The translations under genes were made by a program, and so were the position numbers. A model generated the notes under the pieces. The model had not been told where the DNA came from and ran no database searches. It worked only from the letters and a program-made list of their open reading frames with translations. This document shows, piece after piece, positions 27,547 through 36,279 of a DNA stretch of 64,000 bases; position 1 is the first letter of the stretch; each line of letters begins with the position of its first letter. The DNA is from JAJEAO01 sp963667635 (GTDB lineage Bacteria > Acidobacteriota > Vicinamibacteria > Marinacidobacterales > Marinacidobacteraceae), in the NCBI GenBank assembly GCA_965232015.1, contig OZ246946.1, positions 3,224,001 to 3,288,000 of the forward strand, written 5' to 3'.

Positions 27547-27776
27547 GGCCAGTCGCTCAGGGCACGATGGACATCTTCGCTGGTGATGGGCTCGGCGTCG
27601 GCTTCGACGGTAAACACGACCGACCGCTCCTGCCGGCGGCGGGCGACGGCGCGGCCCGTCCGGAAACCACGCCGCGCCAACTCCGAAAGCGCCCGGCCCA
27701 GGCTCATGCGGTTCCGCTCGGCGAGGGCTCGCGCCACCGCCAGCACGTCATCGTCAATCGTCACGGTTGTGCGCAT
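27543..27776 (-). CDS. VapB-type ribbon-helix-helix antitoxin
   Basis: 77 residues from ATG 27776. N-terminus MRTTVTIDDDVLAVARALAERNRMSLGRALSELARRG is a ribbon-helix-helix DNA-binding domain; the acidic tail would bind the PIN toxin. The open frame extends upstream through the MITE-like repeat, which is not coding. TATGAT-like sequence on the minus strand near 27783 may be the -10, so the pair is probably autorepressed. Its opening is very like that of the second antitoxin at 39516-39785. Confidence 0.85.
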   Translation of the reverse strand: MRTTVTIDDDVLAVARALAERNRMSLGRALSELARRGFRTGRAVARRRQERSVVFTVEADAEPITSEDVHRALSDWP

Positions 27777-27862
27777 GACCGCATCATAGCATCCACGCAT
27801 CATCGAGTCATCGGCGAATCTGGACCGTCCGGCTCGGGTCGGCGACCCCGCGCTCGTCGGGA

Positions 27863-28056
27863 ATTCAGCCTGTGGATGAAGTCGCGTGAGCACCGAGAGT
27901 GGCGAGGCGCCCGGCTGACAAGGCGCGCGAAGGAGGAATACCGGGTGTATTCCGACTGATGCGCAACGAAGAGCGCCCCGGAGCGAAGCGGAGGGGCGCG
28001 TTCAGGCGGGATGCATCGCCGCTCGAATGCCGCGTGACTTTGTCCACAGGCTGAAT
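27863..28056. mobile_element. MITE-like element, copy 2
   Basis: 194 bp, same orientation as copy 1 and close to it throughout, with identical left arm ATTCAGCCTGTGGATGAAGT. The centre holds a perfect hairpin GGAATAC-CGGGT-GTATTCC that has decayed in copy 1. It lies in the gap between the VapBC promoter and the outer-membrane protein gene, flanked by GGGA and TGCC, and breaks no gene. Confidence 0.75.
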
Positions 28057-28177
28057 TGCCCCCGCATCCCTGCTGTGGATGAAGTCCATCGTGTGTCTTC
28101 GAATAGTCATGCGATCTTGACGTCGGGTTCACAGGGCGTTCAGCGTCTCGTCGCGCCCGACCCGCAAAATCCCCTAT

Positions 28178-29356
28178 GTGACCGGATCGCCAAGTCATTT
28201 CGAGTGCGCGGACTCCGAACGAGCCGCGTCGCCGGCCCTCTCGGTCGTCGTCTCGCTGGCGCTCGGGGCGATGGCCGGGAACGCGTTCGCTGGTTCAGAG
28301 GCCGTTGTGCCCGAGACCGAAACCCGGGAGCAGGCCGGGCAACATGCGACGGGGACCGGTGCGGCGGGAGAGCGGGCGCCCGAAGCTCAACTCGCCGAGG
28401 ACGGGGGGACCTCCACCGCAGAAGAGGCGGAGAACGAGGAAGCGGATTCGTCCGCGGCCGCCCAGAGCGGAGCCGGGGCGGCGTCGCTGATCGACATGAA
28501 CGTGCGGTTTCGCGGCCGGGTCCTCGATGAGCTCCGGGAACTCGGCGACCCGGAGATCAGCAGCTTTTCGATCTGGAGCAAGACCGCGATCGGGAACCGC
28601 ATCGTCACGAACATCACCTACGACCTGGGGAAGACCCGGATGCACGACTTCTGGGCGCAGTTCGACATCGGCGGAGGGCTCCAGGTGCGCGTCGGTCGCA
28701 GTTCGCTGGCCTGGCTCGGCGAATTCACCGAATCTTCCCATTACCGCCAGACGATCCTGGCCGCAGTTGGGACGAAGCTCACCCGCTCGAGGGAGGATGG
28801 AGTCTTCCTCTTCTTCGACCGTGGTCCCTGGAATGCCCGGCTTCACGTCGTCCCGGGCAGCGGGTACGAGGCGGAGAACAACTCGTTCAAGGACGTGCTG
28901 ACGAGCCTCGGCCGCACGTTCGACATTGCGGGGAACTCCTGGCTCGTGGACGTCGGCCACTACGAAGGCCGCGACGGGCCGGACCACGCCCTCGTCCCGC
29001 GGCGACAGACGGCGGTCCATGTGGATGGCGTGCTCGGCTCCGGCCAGGTGTTCCGGGGCGCCGCCTTCCGTCGGGCCCAGGACGGCAGGGAACACTTCGG
29101 CGGTTTCGCCCGGCTCCGGCATCGTTTTCCCGAGGGCGTCTGGGCCCTGGCGGAGTTCGGGACGGAAACGAACCACGGCCCGTTGGACAGCCGGGGGCAC
29201 TCCAGCTACCTGATCGCCGGAGGCCGTTACGAACTCCCGTGGACCTACACCCATCTGTCAGCCGAATACCGCTGGCGGTTCGGCGCTGTGGGTGATCACG
29301 AGCTGCTGCTTCTCTTCCAGTGGCTCTTCGATTTCCAGAACCCCATGCGGAACTGA
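28178..29356 (+). CDS. Predicted outer-membrane beta-barrel protein (porin-like)
   Basis: 392 residues from GTG 28178. A signal peptide (ALSVVVSLALGAMAGNAFAG) is followed by a low-complexity acidic Ala/Glu-rich stretch (about 45-100), then alternating hydrophobic strands of a barrel: RVLDELRELGDPE..., GLQVRVGRSSLAWLGEFT, GVWALAEFGTET, YLIAGGRYELPWTYTHLSAEYRWRFG, ending QWLFDFQNPMRN. The DIGGGLQVRVGRSSL segment resembles phosphate-selective-porin (OprO/OprP) relatives, but I cannot confirm the family. It should reside in the outer membrane. It stands alone, with a MITE copy upstream. Confidence 0.65.
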   Translation: MTGSPSHFECADSERAASPALSVVVSLALGAMAGNAFAGSEAVVPETETREQAGQHATGTGAAGERAPEAQLAEDGGTSTAEEAENEEADSSAAAQSGAGAASLIDMNVRFRGRVLDELRELGDPEISSFSIWSKTAIGNRIVTNITYDLGKTRMHDFWAQFDIGGGLQVRVGRSSLAWLGEFTESSHYRQTILAAVGTKLTRSREDGVFLFFDRGPWNARLHVVPGSGYEAENNSFKDVLTSLGRTFDIAGNSWLVDVGHYEGRDGPDHALVPRRQTAVHVDGVLGSGQVFRGAAFRRAQDGREHFGGFARLRHRFPEGVWALAEFGTETNHGPLDSRGHSSYLIAGGRYELPWTYTHLSAEYRWRFGAVGDHELLLLFQWLFDFQNPMRN

Positions 29357-29421
29357 CGCTCCTCCGGTTCGCGGGGGCCCCGCCGCGGCGACTCGATCGG
29401 TGACGGCAGCTCCCGGCGCAG

Positions 29422-29961
29422 CTAGGCGCGAAGACAGCGGGTGAAGCGGAGGAAGCCAGCGGCCTGGCCCTCGAGCCGCTCGATGGTCGAGGGATCGGTG
29501 AGCCGCCCCTTCCCGTCCACCCTCTTCGCGACGCCGGGAAGGAAGACGCGCTTCGGATAGACGTGGGCGTTGCGATAGCCGAAGATCTGCTGGAGCTGCT
29601 CCACCGGCCGAAGCGCCCCCCACATCCCGGCCGCGAGACCGATGAAGCAGACCGGCCGATCCTCGAAGCTCTCCGGGAACTTCAGCATGTCGATGAAGTA
29701 CTTCAGCGCGCCGGGGAAGCCGCCGTTGTATTCCGGCGTGACGACGACGATCCCATCCGACTTCAGGACGGCGTCGGAGAAGGGAGCGAACGCAGGCGGC
29801 TTGTCGCGGTAGGCGTCGGGCTGGAAGAGTTCTCCGGGTAGCTCGGCGAGGTCGAGGAGCACTGTCTCGGCGTCCATCGAGCGGTAGATCGCTTCGACCT
29901 GGCGGGCGATGCCGAGCGTGCGGCTCCCGCGGCGATTCGTGCCGGCGATGATCGTGATCAT
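29422..29961 (-). CDS. NAD(P)H-dependent FMN reductase
   Basis: 179 residues of flavodoxin-like fold. MITIIAGTNRRGSRTLGIARQV is the FMN phosphate-binding loop, and VVVTPEYNGGFPGALKYFIDML the isoalloxazine-binding P-E-Y-N loop of the NADPH-dependent FMN reductase (SsuE/ArsH/azoreductase-like) family. It would reduce FMN, quinones or azo dyes using NAD(P)H. Single gene, leftward, with the 13-bp repeat array just upstream of its start. Confidence 0.88.
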   Translation of the reverse strand: MITIIAGTNRRGSRTLGIARQVEAIYRSMDAETVLLDLAELPGELFQPDAYRDKPPAFAPFSDAVLKSDGIVVVTPEYNGGFPGALKYFIDMLKFPESFEDRPVCFIGLAAGMWGALRPVEQLQQIFGYRNAHVYPKRVFLPGVAKRVDGKGRLTDPSTIERLEGQAAGFLRFTRCLRA

Positions 29962-30007
29962 GAAGGACCTCCGAAGGTTCCTCCCCCCGAACGAGCGTCG
30001 TCATGGG

Positions 30008-30046
30008 CCGGTTCTCCCGGCCAGTTCTCCCGGCCAGTTCTCCCGG
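30008..30046. repeat. Three tandem 13-bp CC(G/A)GTTCTCCCGG units
   Basis: Units at 30008, 30021 and 30034 are reverse complements of the array at 6897-6948. The array is followed by GTGGGGGCGG and lies 46 bp upstream of the FMN reductase start. Confidence 0.8.
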
Positions 30047-30112
30047 TGGGGGCGGGGCGGGACGGGGGCGGGAGCGCGGCGGGAACCGCCTGAGTGACGG
30101 CCCGCGCCGCGG

Positions 30113-30955
30113 CTACTCGATCGGCGACAGGAGCTCCGGCGCGGTCACGAGCTGCCGGACTCCGTGCGACTTCGTCTCCTCGAACACGTTGCCCGATTCG
30201 GCCCAGCGGTGGAGGGAGTTGATGTCCAGCCGCGCGCATTGCGGCCGCACGTTCCAGGTGACCCGGGCGGGGGAGCAGGTGCTCTGGTCGTAGGAGGGAC
30301 CGGTCGTCGAGCCGCGGAAGAGGACGGGCTCGCCGGTGTCGGACGGGATCATCATCGCCTGATGCAGGTCGCCGCTCATGTTGCCGCCGCAGGCCATCGC
30401 CGTGAAGTCGAGCGCCTCCGGGTCGTTGACGACGAGAAACACCTGTGCTTCCACCCGGAGGAGCGGGCTCTCGCAGGTCTCCGGGACGCAGGCGCCCAGA
30501 CCCACGCCGGGGGTTGCGTCGCATGACGTGTGAACCCAGTGGACCTCGATCGTGTCCCCCGGTTTCACGCCGCCGTAGGCGCCTTCGGCGGGCTCCAGCT
30601 CGGCGGGTGTCAGGTCCGCGGTCTCGTTGCACGCGTAGCCGCCGTCCTCTGCGTCACTGACGAAAACGCTGAAGCCGGGGCCCTTGTGCTCCGCGTTCGT
30701 GTGCGTGTGGATGTTGCAAAGGTTCATCTCGGTCGCCGGTGGCGCCAGCGCGAAGCTGTCCGCGTTGAGCCCCGCCGGGTTGGCGATGTCGCGCGGCGTT
30801 TGTGGTCCCATGTCGAGACACAGCGCCGCCTCCGCCTCCGGGGCGGCGTCCGTTGCGGCGGTGGTCTCTGACGCACTCGATTCGGAGGCCGGATCGCCGC
30901 CGCAGCCGGCGGCGAGCAGAGGCAGCAGGATGGAGAAACCGATGGTGACGCGCAT
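30113..30955 (-). CDS. Delta-class carbonic anhydrase, lipoprotein
   Basis: 280 residues from ATG 30955. The signal MRVTIGFSILLPLLAAGC ends in a lipobox with Cys18. The catalytic part has the delta-class signature: MGPQTPRDI, NLCNIHTHTNAEHKGPGF, GDTIEVHWVHTSCD, LRVEAQVFLVVND, GSTTGPSYDQSTCSP and CARLDINSLHRW. Zinc ligands are probably among H83, H85, H139 and H142. It interconverts CO2 and bicarbonate, here outside the cytoplasmic membrane. Delta-class enzymes were first described in diatoms and are less common in bacteria. Cysteine pairs suggest disulphides. Divergent from the hypothetical gene at 31025. Confidence 0.87.
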   Translation of the reverse strand: MRVTIGFSILLPLLAAGCGGDPASESSASETTAATDAAPEAEAALCLDMGPQTPRDIANPAGLNADSFALAPPATEMNLCNIHTHTNAEHKGPGFSVFVSDAEDGGYACNETADLTPAELEPAEGAYGGVKPGDTIEVHWVHTSCDATPGVGLGACVPETCESPLLRVEAQVFLVVNDPEALDFTAMACGGNMSGDLHQAMMIPSDTGEPVLFRGSTTGPSYDQSTCSPARVTWNVRPQCARLDINSLHRWAESGNVFEETKSHGVRQLVTAPELLSPIE

Positions 30956-31024
30956 GAGGAATATCGTAGCCAAGACGCGCTGCGCCGAGCCGACTCCGCA
31001 GGCGATGGCCCATAGAATCGGCGG

Positions 31025-32449
31025 GTGCGCGGAGTTTCCTCTGGTTTCCGGCGCCGGGGCGAAGCAGCCGCTGCCCGGCGGGCCAGGGGGAAGGAGCCGC
31101 GATCGTTCCCGGCCCGGTTGCTGGGCCGGCTCTTCGGGGTGGTGCAGCGACGTTTCACTCCAGGTGCGACGAAGCGGACTGCGACAGATTCGGGAGAACG
31201 GGCGACCGCTTCTCGCCAGCCCGTGCTGCGCCTCGAGGCGACGACCGCCGCGACCCGTTCGGGACGACTACCACCGAACCCGTCCAGCGAGCAGGAGACG
31301 GGTCTCGCGGAGCCGCCGCGTGATCCGGTCGGACAGGTGTTTTCCCGGGACGGGCACCCACCGATCGCCGTGGTCGATCTGGGTCGGGAGTGGAGCACGG
31401 CGCTGCGCGCCTCGTGGGGCGACGGTCGCTCTCCGAAGTCCGGCGCGGTCATCGAGAGCGCTTGGCTGCAGTCGCTCTTCGCCACCGGTAGCACGGCCGC
31501 CTCTTCGTTGGCAGCGGGACACCTCTTCGTCGCGACGGCGAACCCCGAGACGCTGATGGTCATCGGCGAGGGAGTCGGATCGGCCATCCTGAGCGGCGGC
31601 CGTATCGTCGGTCAGGCCCCGTTCGTCGCCGCCGGGGGGAGCGCGATCCTGCCCGTCGTCGCACCGTTGATGCTCTTCACGGCGGTCTCGTCCCTCATCA
31701 CCGGCGCGCGACTGGACCGGATCCAGAGGGAGCTGGGCGCCCTCGCCGAGGTCGTGTCCCGCATGCGGCACGTGATGGAGGCGGAGGCCTACGGCCGGTT
31801 CCAGCAAGCAGCCACGGAGCTCGACGACATTGGGTCGCAGTTCGAGCACGGCCAGCGCTTCACGGATGTCATGAAGATGCAGCTCGTGCAGGCGAGAGCC
31901 GCCATGGGCGTGCTCCGCAACCAGTACGGGCTCCTGGCGTCCCGGAAGATCCGCTCCTCGGTTGACGCGAGGGCGGCGGTGTCCGACATCAACCTGTTCT
32001 TCCTGTCGAGCCTGATGGACCTTCGCGCCGACGCGCTCCACCTGGTCCTGACCCTCCAGGACAATCCGGGGTTCGCGGGTAAGCGTCAGGCGACGCTGGC
32101 GCGGCGGCTCGATGAACGCCGCGGCAGGATCAGGAAGCTGCTCGAGCAGGACCCGATCGCGCGTTTCTGCCAGAAGCTGGAGACGCGGCGGTCCGGGCGC
32201 CTCGTCTCCCGCTTGAGAAGGCGGATGCCCAGGCGGCTCGGCGGCGGACCGCCCGCCCCGATGAAGGACGCGCAGAAGCTGCGCGACGACTATCGCCCCG
32301 TCCAGGAGCGCATGGAGCGCTGGGCGGCTTCGTTCGATTCCGCGATCGGCGCCGGGTACGAAGCGTCCATCCTGGTCTTTCGGGACGACACCGGCGCTCT
32401 GTGCGCCCGGCACACGCCGGATCTTCGACTGCAAAGGACGGCTGCGTAG
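31025..32449 (+). CDS. Hypothetical protein with hydrophobic core and helical C-terminus
   Basis: 474 residues from GTG 31025; later starts are possible because the first ~100 residues are basic and low in conservation. About residues 155-225 are Gly/Ala-rich and hydrophobic (GEGVGSAILSGGRIVGQAPFVAAGGSAILPVVAPLMLFTAVSSL), perhaps one or two membrane segments, followed by a coiled-coil region (LDRIQRELGALAEVVSRMRHVMEAEAYGRFQQAATELDDIG) and a basic C-terminus. I recognise no family. It shares a short divergent promoter region with the carbonic anhydrase gene. The 240-bp gap after it (32450-32691) shows nothing. Confidence 0.6.
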   Translation: MRGVSSGFRRRGEAAAARRARGKEPRSFPARLLGRLFGVVQRRFTPGATKRTATDSGERATASRQPVLRLEATTAATRSGRLPPNPSSEQETGLAEPPRDPVGQVFSRDGHPPIAVVDLGREWSTALRASWGDGRSPKSGAVIESAWLQSLFATGSTAASSLAAGHLFVATANPETLMVIGEGVGSAILSGGRIVGQAPFVAAGGSAILPVVAPLMLFTAVSSLITGARLDRIQRELGALAEVVSRMRHVMEAEAYGRFQQAATELDDIGSQFEHGQRFTDVMKMQLVQARAAMGVLRNQYGLLASRKIRSSVDARAAVSDINLFFLSSLMDLRADALHLVLTLQDNPGFAGKRQATLARRLDERRGRIRKLLEQDPIARFCQKLETRRSGRLVSRLRRRMPRRLGGGPPAPMKDAQKLRDDYRPVQERMERWAASFDSAIGAGYEASILVFRDDTGALCARHTPDLRLQRTAA

Positions 32450-32691
32450 GTTCGTCCCTCCCGGCGCGCTCGCGCGAGCCGTTCGAGCTCCGCGTCAGCG
32501 TCGGTCCCGGCCGGCCGCCGACGGGTCGGGAGGCGATCGGCGGTAGGAGGGGGCGCGGCGCCCCTGAGCCACTCCAGCCCGGCCATGAGCTCCTCGTGCG
32601 GAATCTGGTCGGCGGCGGGCGGGCGCGTGTGCCGCGTGCGTCGGTCGGGATCGCCCAGGCGCGCCGGCAGCTCGCGCTGGCGCTGCGTCTT

Positions 32692-34524
32692 TCACCAGCC
32701 GATGGCGTAGGCGGCGCGGCGGGGGTCGGCGCCGGCGGCCAGCGTACCGGTCAGGAGACTCCGCAGGATCCCGTTGTTGCTCCCGAGCGCGTGGCCGGTC
32801 GTGAACTCGGCGCGGTGGCCGAGCGCCATCAGGGCGTCCACCGATCCACCGGGCGCACGGCTCTCGATCCGCACCAGGATGTCCGCGCCGGGCGTGTAGA
32901 AGTTCGGCTCGGCGAACAGCGCGAGGCGCGGCGCGGCGACCGCCTCCTGGATGCCCATCCCGAAGTCGAGGATGTTCAGGAGCACCTGGAACTGGGTCTG
33001 CCCGATCGTCTCGCCGCCGGGGGTGCCGAGCGCGAGGACGAACTCGCCGTCCCGGAGCACGATGATCGGCGAGTTGTTCAGAATGGGGATCTGGCCGCCG
33101 CGGGCGTAGTTCGGATGGTCCGGGAACGGGGCGGTGGAGCCGATCCGGGTGCCGTTGTTGAAGGTGAGCCCGGTGCTCCCGACGACGACCCCGGTCCCGA
33201 ACATGCCGCCGTGGGTCGGGGTGCAAGCGACCGCGTTGCCCTGGGCGTCCACGATCGAGAAGCTGGTCGTGCTGCCGGCGAAGGAGCGAACGGGCGGCGC
33301 TTCCGCCAGCGCCACGAAGCCCAGGGCCGCGGTTCGCTCCGCGCCGGGAGGCTCGCCGCCCTCCGGGTAGTCGGACGCCCGCCCCGGCTCGATGAACAGC
33401 GCCCGGCGGGAGTCGGCGTAGTCCTGCGAGAGCATTCCGTCCACCGGGACGTCGAAGCGGGTCGGATCGGCGGTGTAGCGGTACACGTCCGACTTCGCCA
33501 CCTTGATCGCTTCCACGATCAGGTGGAGCGCCTCCGGAGAGTTGTGCCCCAGCGCCCTCAGATCGAACCCCTCGATCAGGTTCAACTGCATCAGGACTTC
33601 GAGCCCCCCGCGCGACGTCGGTGGGCTCGAATAGACCGCATAGCCGCGGTAGTCGGTGTGGGCGGCGTCGGTCCACCGCGGCTCGTAGGCGGCGAAGTCC
33701 TCCATCCGGAAATCGCCCCCCTGCTCCTCGTAGAACCGCGCCATCTCCTCGGCGATGTCGCCCGCGTAGAACCGGTCGAACGCGGCCTGGAGGGCATCAT
33801 GGCGACTCGCGCCGGCGGCGAGGGCGGCCTGTTCGGCGTCCACCACCTTTTGCAGCGTGTTCGCGAGGTCCGGCATCCGGAACAGCTCGCCGACTTCGGG
33901 CGGCTCACCGTCCGGCAGGAACATCCGCGCGCTGGTGGGGTGCGCCTCGAACACGTCGCGCGAGGCGTGGATCGCCGCGACCACCGAGGCTTCGATCGGA
34001 TGGCCGTTCCTCGCGTAGTCGAGCGCCGGCTCGATGACCTCGCCCAGCCGCATCGTGCCGAACTCCTGGAGGAGCGAGATCCAGCCGCCGAAGAGTCCGG
34101 GCACGACCCCGGCGTGGATCCCCTTGTTGAGCTGATCCGGCGTCAACGCGGAGGCATCGAGGCGCATCGGGGCGGCGCCGGTGGCGCTCAGCGAGCGGAC
34201 CCGGCCGGTCGAGGCCTCGAACCAGGTCAGGAACCCGTTGCCGGAGGCTCCCGACATCTGCGGCCGTACCACGTGGAGGGTGGCGAGCACGGCGACGGAG
34301 GCGTCCACCGCGTTGCCGCCGCGCATCAGCGTCCGGACGCCCGCCATCGTGGCGAGCGGGTGGCCGGCGGTGACCAGCCCGTGGACCCCGGGCACCTCGG
34401 GCCGGTTGGTGGCGCGCACCGCGTCGGGTCGTATCGGGTGCGCCGCTTCCTGGGCCAGGCCCGGGAGCGCCGCGAGGAGTCCGGCGGCGAGAAGCGCCGC
34501 GGTGGGGGACAGCCGATGGGTCAC
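32692..34524 (-). CDS. Gamma-glutamyltransferase, exported
   Basis: 610 residues. Signal peptide MTHRLSPTAALLAAGLLAALPGLAQ; N-terminal NTN-hydrolase precursor features GMVTAGHPLATMAGVRTLMRGGNAVDASVA-like region; and the autocleavage/catalytic Thr in the TPTHGGMFG segment after DAQGNAVACTP. LALGTPGGETIGQTQFQVLLNILDFGM near the C-terminus is the conserved GGT substrate-pocket loop. It hydrolyses or transfers gamma-glutamyl groups of glutathione-type compounds in the periplasm after self-cleavage into two subunits. It ends 13 bp... upstream lies cstA on the same strand with 13 bp between them, so cotranscription is likely. Confidence 0.9.
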   Translation of the reverse strand: MTHRLSPTAALLAAGLLAALPGLAQEAAHPIRPDAVRATNRPEVPGVHGLVTAGHPLATMAGVRTLMRGGNAVDASVAVLATLHVVRPQMSGASGNGFLTWFEASTGRVRSLSATGAAPMRLDASALTPDQLNKGIHAGVVPGLFGGWISLLQEFGTMRLGEVIEPALDYARNGHPIEASVVAAIHASRDVFEAHPTSARMFLPDGEPPEVGELFRMPDLANTLQKVVDAEQAALAAGASRHDALQAAFDRFYAGDIAEEMARFYEEQGGDFRMEDFAAYEPRWTDAAHTDYRGYAVYSSPPTSRGGLEVLMQLNLIEGFDLRALGHNSPEALHLIVEAIKVAKSDVYRYTADPTRFDVPVDGMLSQDYADSRRALFIEPGRASDYPEGGEPPGAERTAALGFVALAEAPPVRSFAGSTTSFSIVDAQGNAVACTPTHGGMFGTGVVVGSTGLTFNNGTRIGSTAPFPDHPNYARGGQIPILNNSPIIVLRDGEFVLALGTPGGETIGQTQFQVLLNILDFGMGIQEAVAAPRLALFAEPNFYTPGADILVRIESRAPGGSVDALMALGHRAEFTTGHALGSNNGILRSLLTGTLAAGADPRRAAYAIGW

Positions 34525-34537
34525 GGGAACCTCCTCC

Positions 34538-36223
34538 TCAGGAATCGTCGAACGCCTTCCGGATCCCCTCGATCGCCGCTTGCCGTCCCACGGTGACGCG
34601 GAGCACGCCTTCGATCACGAGACCGATCGCAAGGAGCAGGATGGCGCCCCCGACGACCAGGAGCAGGACGTTGCCCTGCCCGGCATAGACATTCAGGTTG
34701 TAGATCATCGCCGCGATCGTGATCGCGATCATGAACACCATGGGCGCGAGCGCGAAGCCGAACGGCTTTTTCCGGAAGGCGAGATAGAGCGTCACGGTGA
34801 GCAGGGTGAGTCCGGCCATGATCTGGTTCGTGGTCCCGAACAGCGCCCACAGCGCGGTTCCGGCCGGAACGCCGCCGACTTCGAGAAGCGCGAAGAATCC
34901 GATGACGGCCACGGCGAGGACCGATGCGACGACGCGGTGGCCCATGACCGGGACCCGCACGCTTTCGGCGATCTCTTCGATGTTGTACCGGAGGATCCGG
35001 GTCGCGGAGTCGAGCGAAGTCAGCGCGAACGACACCGCGACGAGCGCGATGAGCGCCTTCCCCGCGTCGGTCGGGATGCCGAGGATGGTGAGGAAGTTGG
35101 CGGAGCCGGTGATGAACGCGTCCAGCTTCTGGGCGAGACCGTTGGCGCTCTCCCAGCTTGCGAAGTGGGTGTGCCACGCCTCCGGGGAGGCGAAGCCGGC
35201 GGTCGTGGCGAGCACCGCCGCGAGTCCGAGGATGCTCTCGCCGATCATCCCGCCGTAGCCGATGACGGGGGCGTCACTCTCCTTGTCGAGCTGCTTCGCG
35301 GTCGTGCCCGACGAAACGAGGCCGTGGAAGCCCGACACCGCGCCGCAGGCGATCACGATGAAGACGAAGGGGAAGATGGGCGGCGCGCCCGCGGGCGCCG
35401 GGTTGAAAGCGGGGGCGGCGAACTCGGGATTGGTGAGGACGAAGGAGATGAAGATCCCGATGAGCGCCGTGTAGAGGAGGATCGAGTTCAGGAAGTCGCG
35501 CGGCTGGAGCAGCAGCCACACCGGGAGCACCGACGCCACGAACGCGTAACCGAGCAGCAGGTAGCTCCACTGCGCCACGCTCAGGTCGGGTGCGGGAAGG
35601 ACGCCGCCCAGCCAGATCGAGAAGAACATCAGCGCGGCGCCCACGGGAACGAGGATCCGCAGCGGTACGCCCTTCCGGTAGGACAGGAAGCCGATGGCGA
35701 CGGCGAGCAGCATGAGCGCGGCCGTCGGCGTCACCGTGCCCGGATAAAACGCCACCGAGAACAGCGCCGCAACGACCTGAACGAAGACCCCCATCGCCAG
35801 ACCGATGAGGAAGACGATCAGCGCGTGGAACAGGAACTTGGCGCGGGGGCCGATGACGTCCTCGGCGATGCGGCCGATGGACTTCCCCTTGGCGCGGATG
35901 CTGATGCAAAGCGCCGAGAAGTCGTGGACGGCGCCAACCAGGAGCGTGCCGACGACGACCCAGATCATCGCCGGGACCCAGCCCCAGATCACGGCGATCG
36001 CCGGGCCCAGCATCGGGGCGAGCCCCGCGATCGAGGCGTAGTGGTGCCCGAACAGGACCGCCCGCCGGGTGGGGACGTAGTCGCGCCCATCGTTCAGCGT
36101 GTGCGCCGGGGTGGGGCGCGAATCGTCGAGCTCGAACGCTCGCCGACCGATCCTTCGTCCGTAGAACCGGTAACCGAGGAAGTAGAGGCCGAAGCAGAGC
36201 AGCGTGGCTAAGAGGGGACTCAT
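34538..36223 (-). CDS. Carbon starvation protein CstA family transporter (copy 2)
   Basis: 561 residues with about 16 membrane segments. Family motifs are plain: the N-terminal RPTPAHTLNDGRDYVPTRRAVLFGHHYASIAGLAPMLGPA stretch, GWVPAMIWVVVGTLLVGAVHDF, and CGAVSGFHGLVSSGTTAKQL. CstA/BtsT proteins import pyruvate or peptides during starvation. Length is shorter than E. coli CstA (about 700) and matches the short form. Adjacent copy 36280-37965 is exactly the same length and identical at most positions by eye, indicating tandem duplication. Confidence 0.93.
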   Translation of the reverse strand: MSPLLATLLCFGLYFLGYRFYGRRIGRRAFELDDSRPTPAHTLNDGRDYVPTRRAVLFGHHYASIAGLAPMLGPAIAVIWGWVPAMIWVVVGTLLVGAVHDFSALCISIRAKGKSIGRIAEDVIGPRAKFLFHALIVFLIGLAMGVFVQVVAALFSVAFYPGTVTPTAALMLLAVAIGFLSYRKGVPLRILVPVGAALMFFSIWLGGVLPAPDLSVAQWSYLLLGYAFVASVLPVWLLLQPRDFLNSILLYTALIGIFISFVLTNPEFAAPAFNPAPAGAPPIFPFVFIVIACGAVSGFHGLVSSGTTAKQLDKESDAPVIGYGGMIGESILGLAAVLATTAGFASPEAWHTHFASWESANGLAQKLDAFITGSANFLTILGIPTDAGKALIALVAVSFALTSLDSATRILRYNIEEIAESVRVPVMGHRVVASVLAVAVIGFFALLEVGGVPAGTALWALFGTTNQIMAGLTLLTVTLYLAFRKKPFGFALAPMVFMIAITIAAMIYNLNVYAGQGNVLLLVVGGAILLLAIGLVIEGVLRVTVGRQAAIEGIRKAFDDS

Positions 36224-36279
36224 CGGGGCGTGTCCTTCCGCTGCCGTTCAGCGAGGACCGGCGAGCTGACTGTTGGCTG

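Noticed and set aside
30008..30046. Tandem units as a CRISPR array
   Set aside because: Units are 13 bp with no spacers; no cas genes in the window.
36224..36279. Promoter between the two cstA copies
   Set aside because: Only 56 bp and no clear hexamers; cotranscription is the simpler reading.
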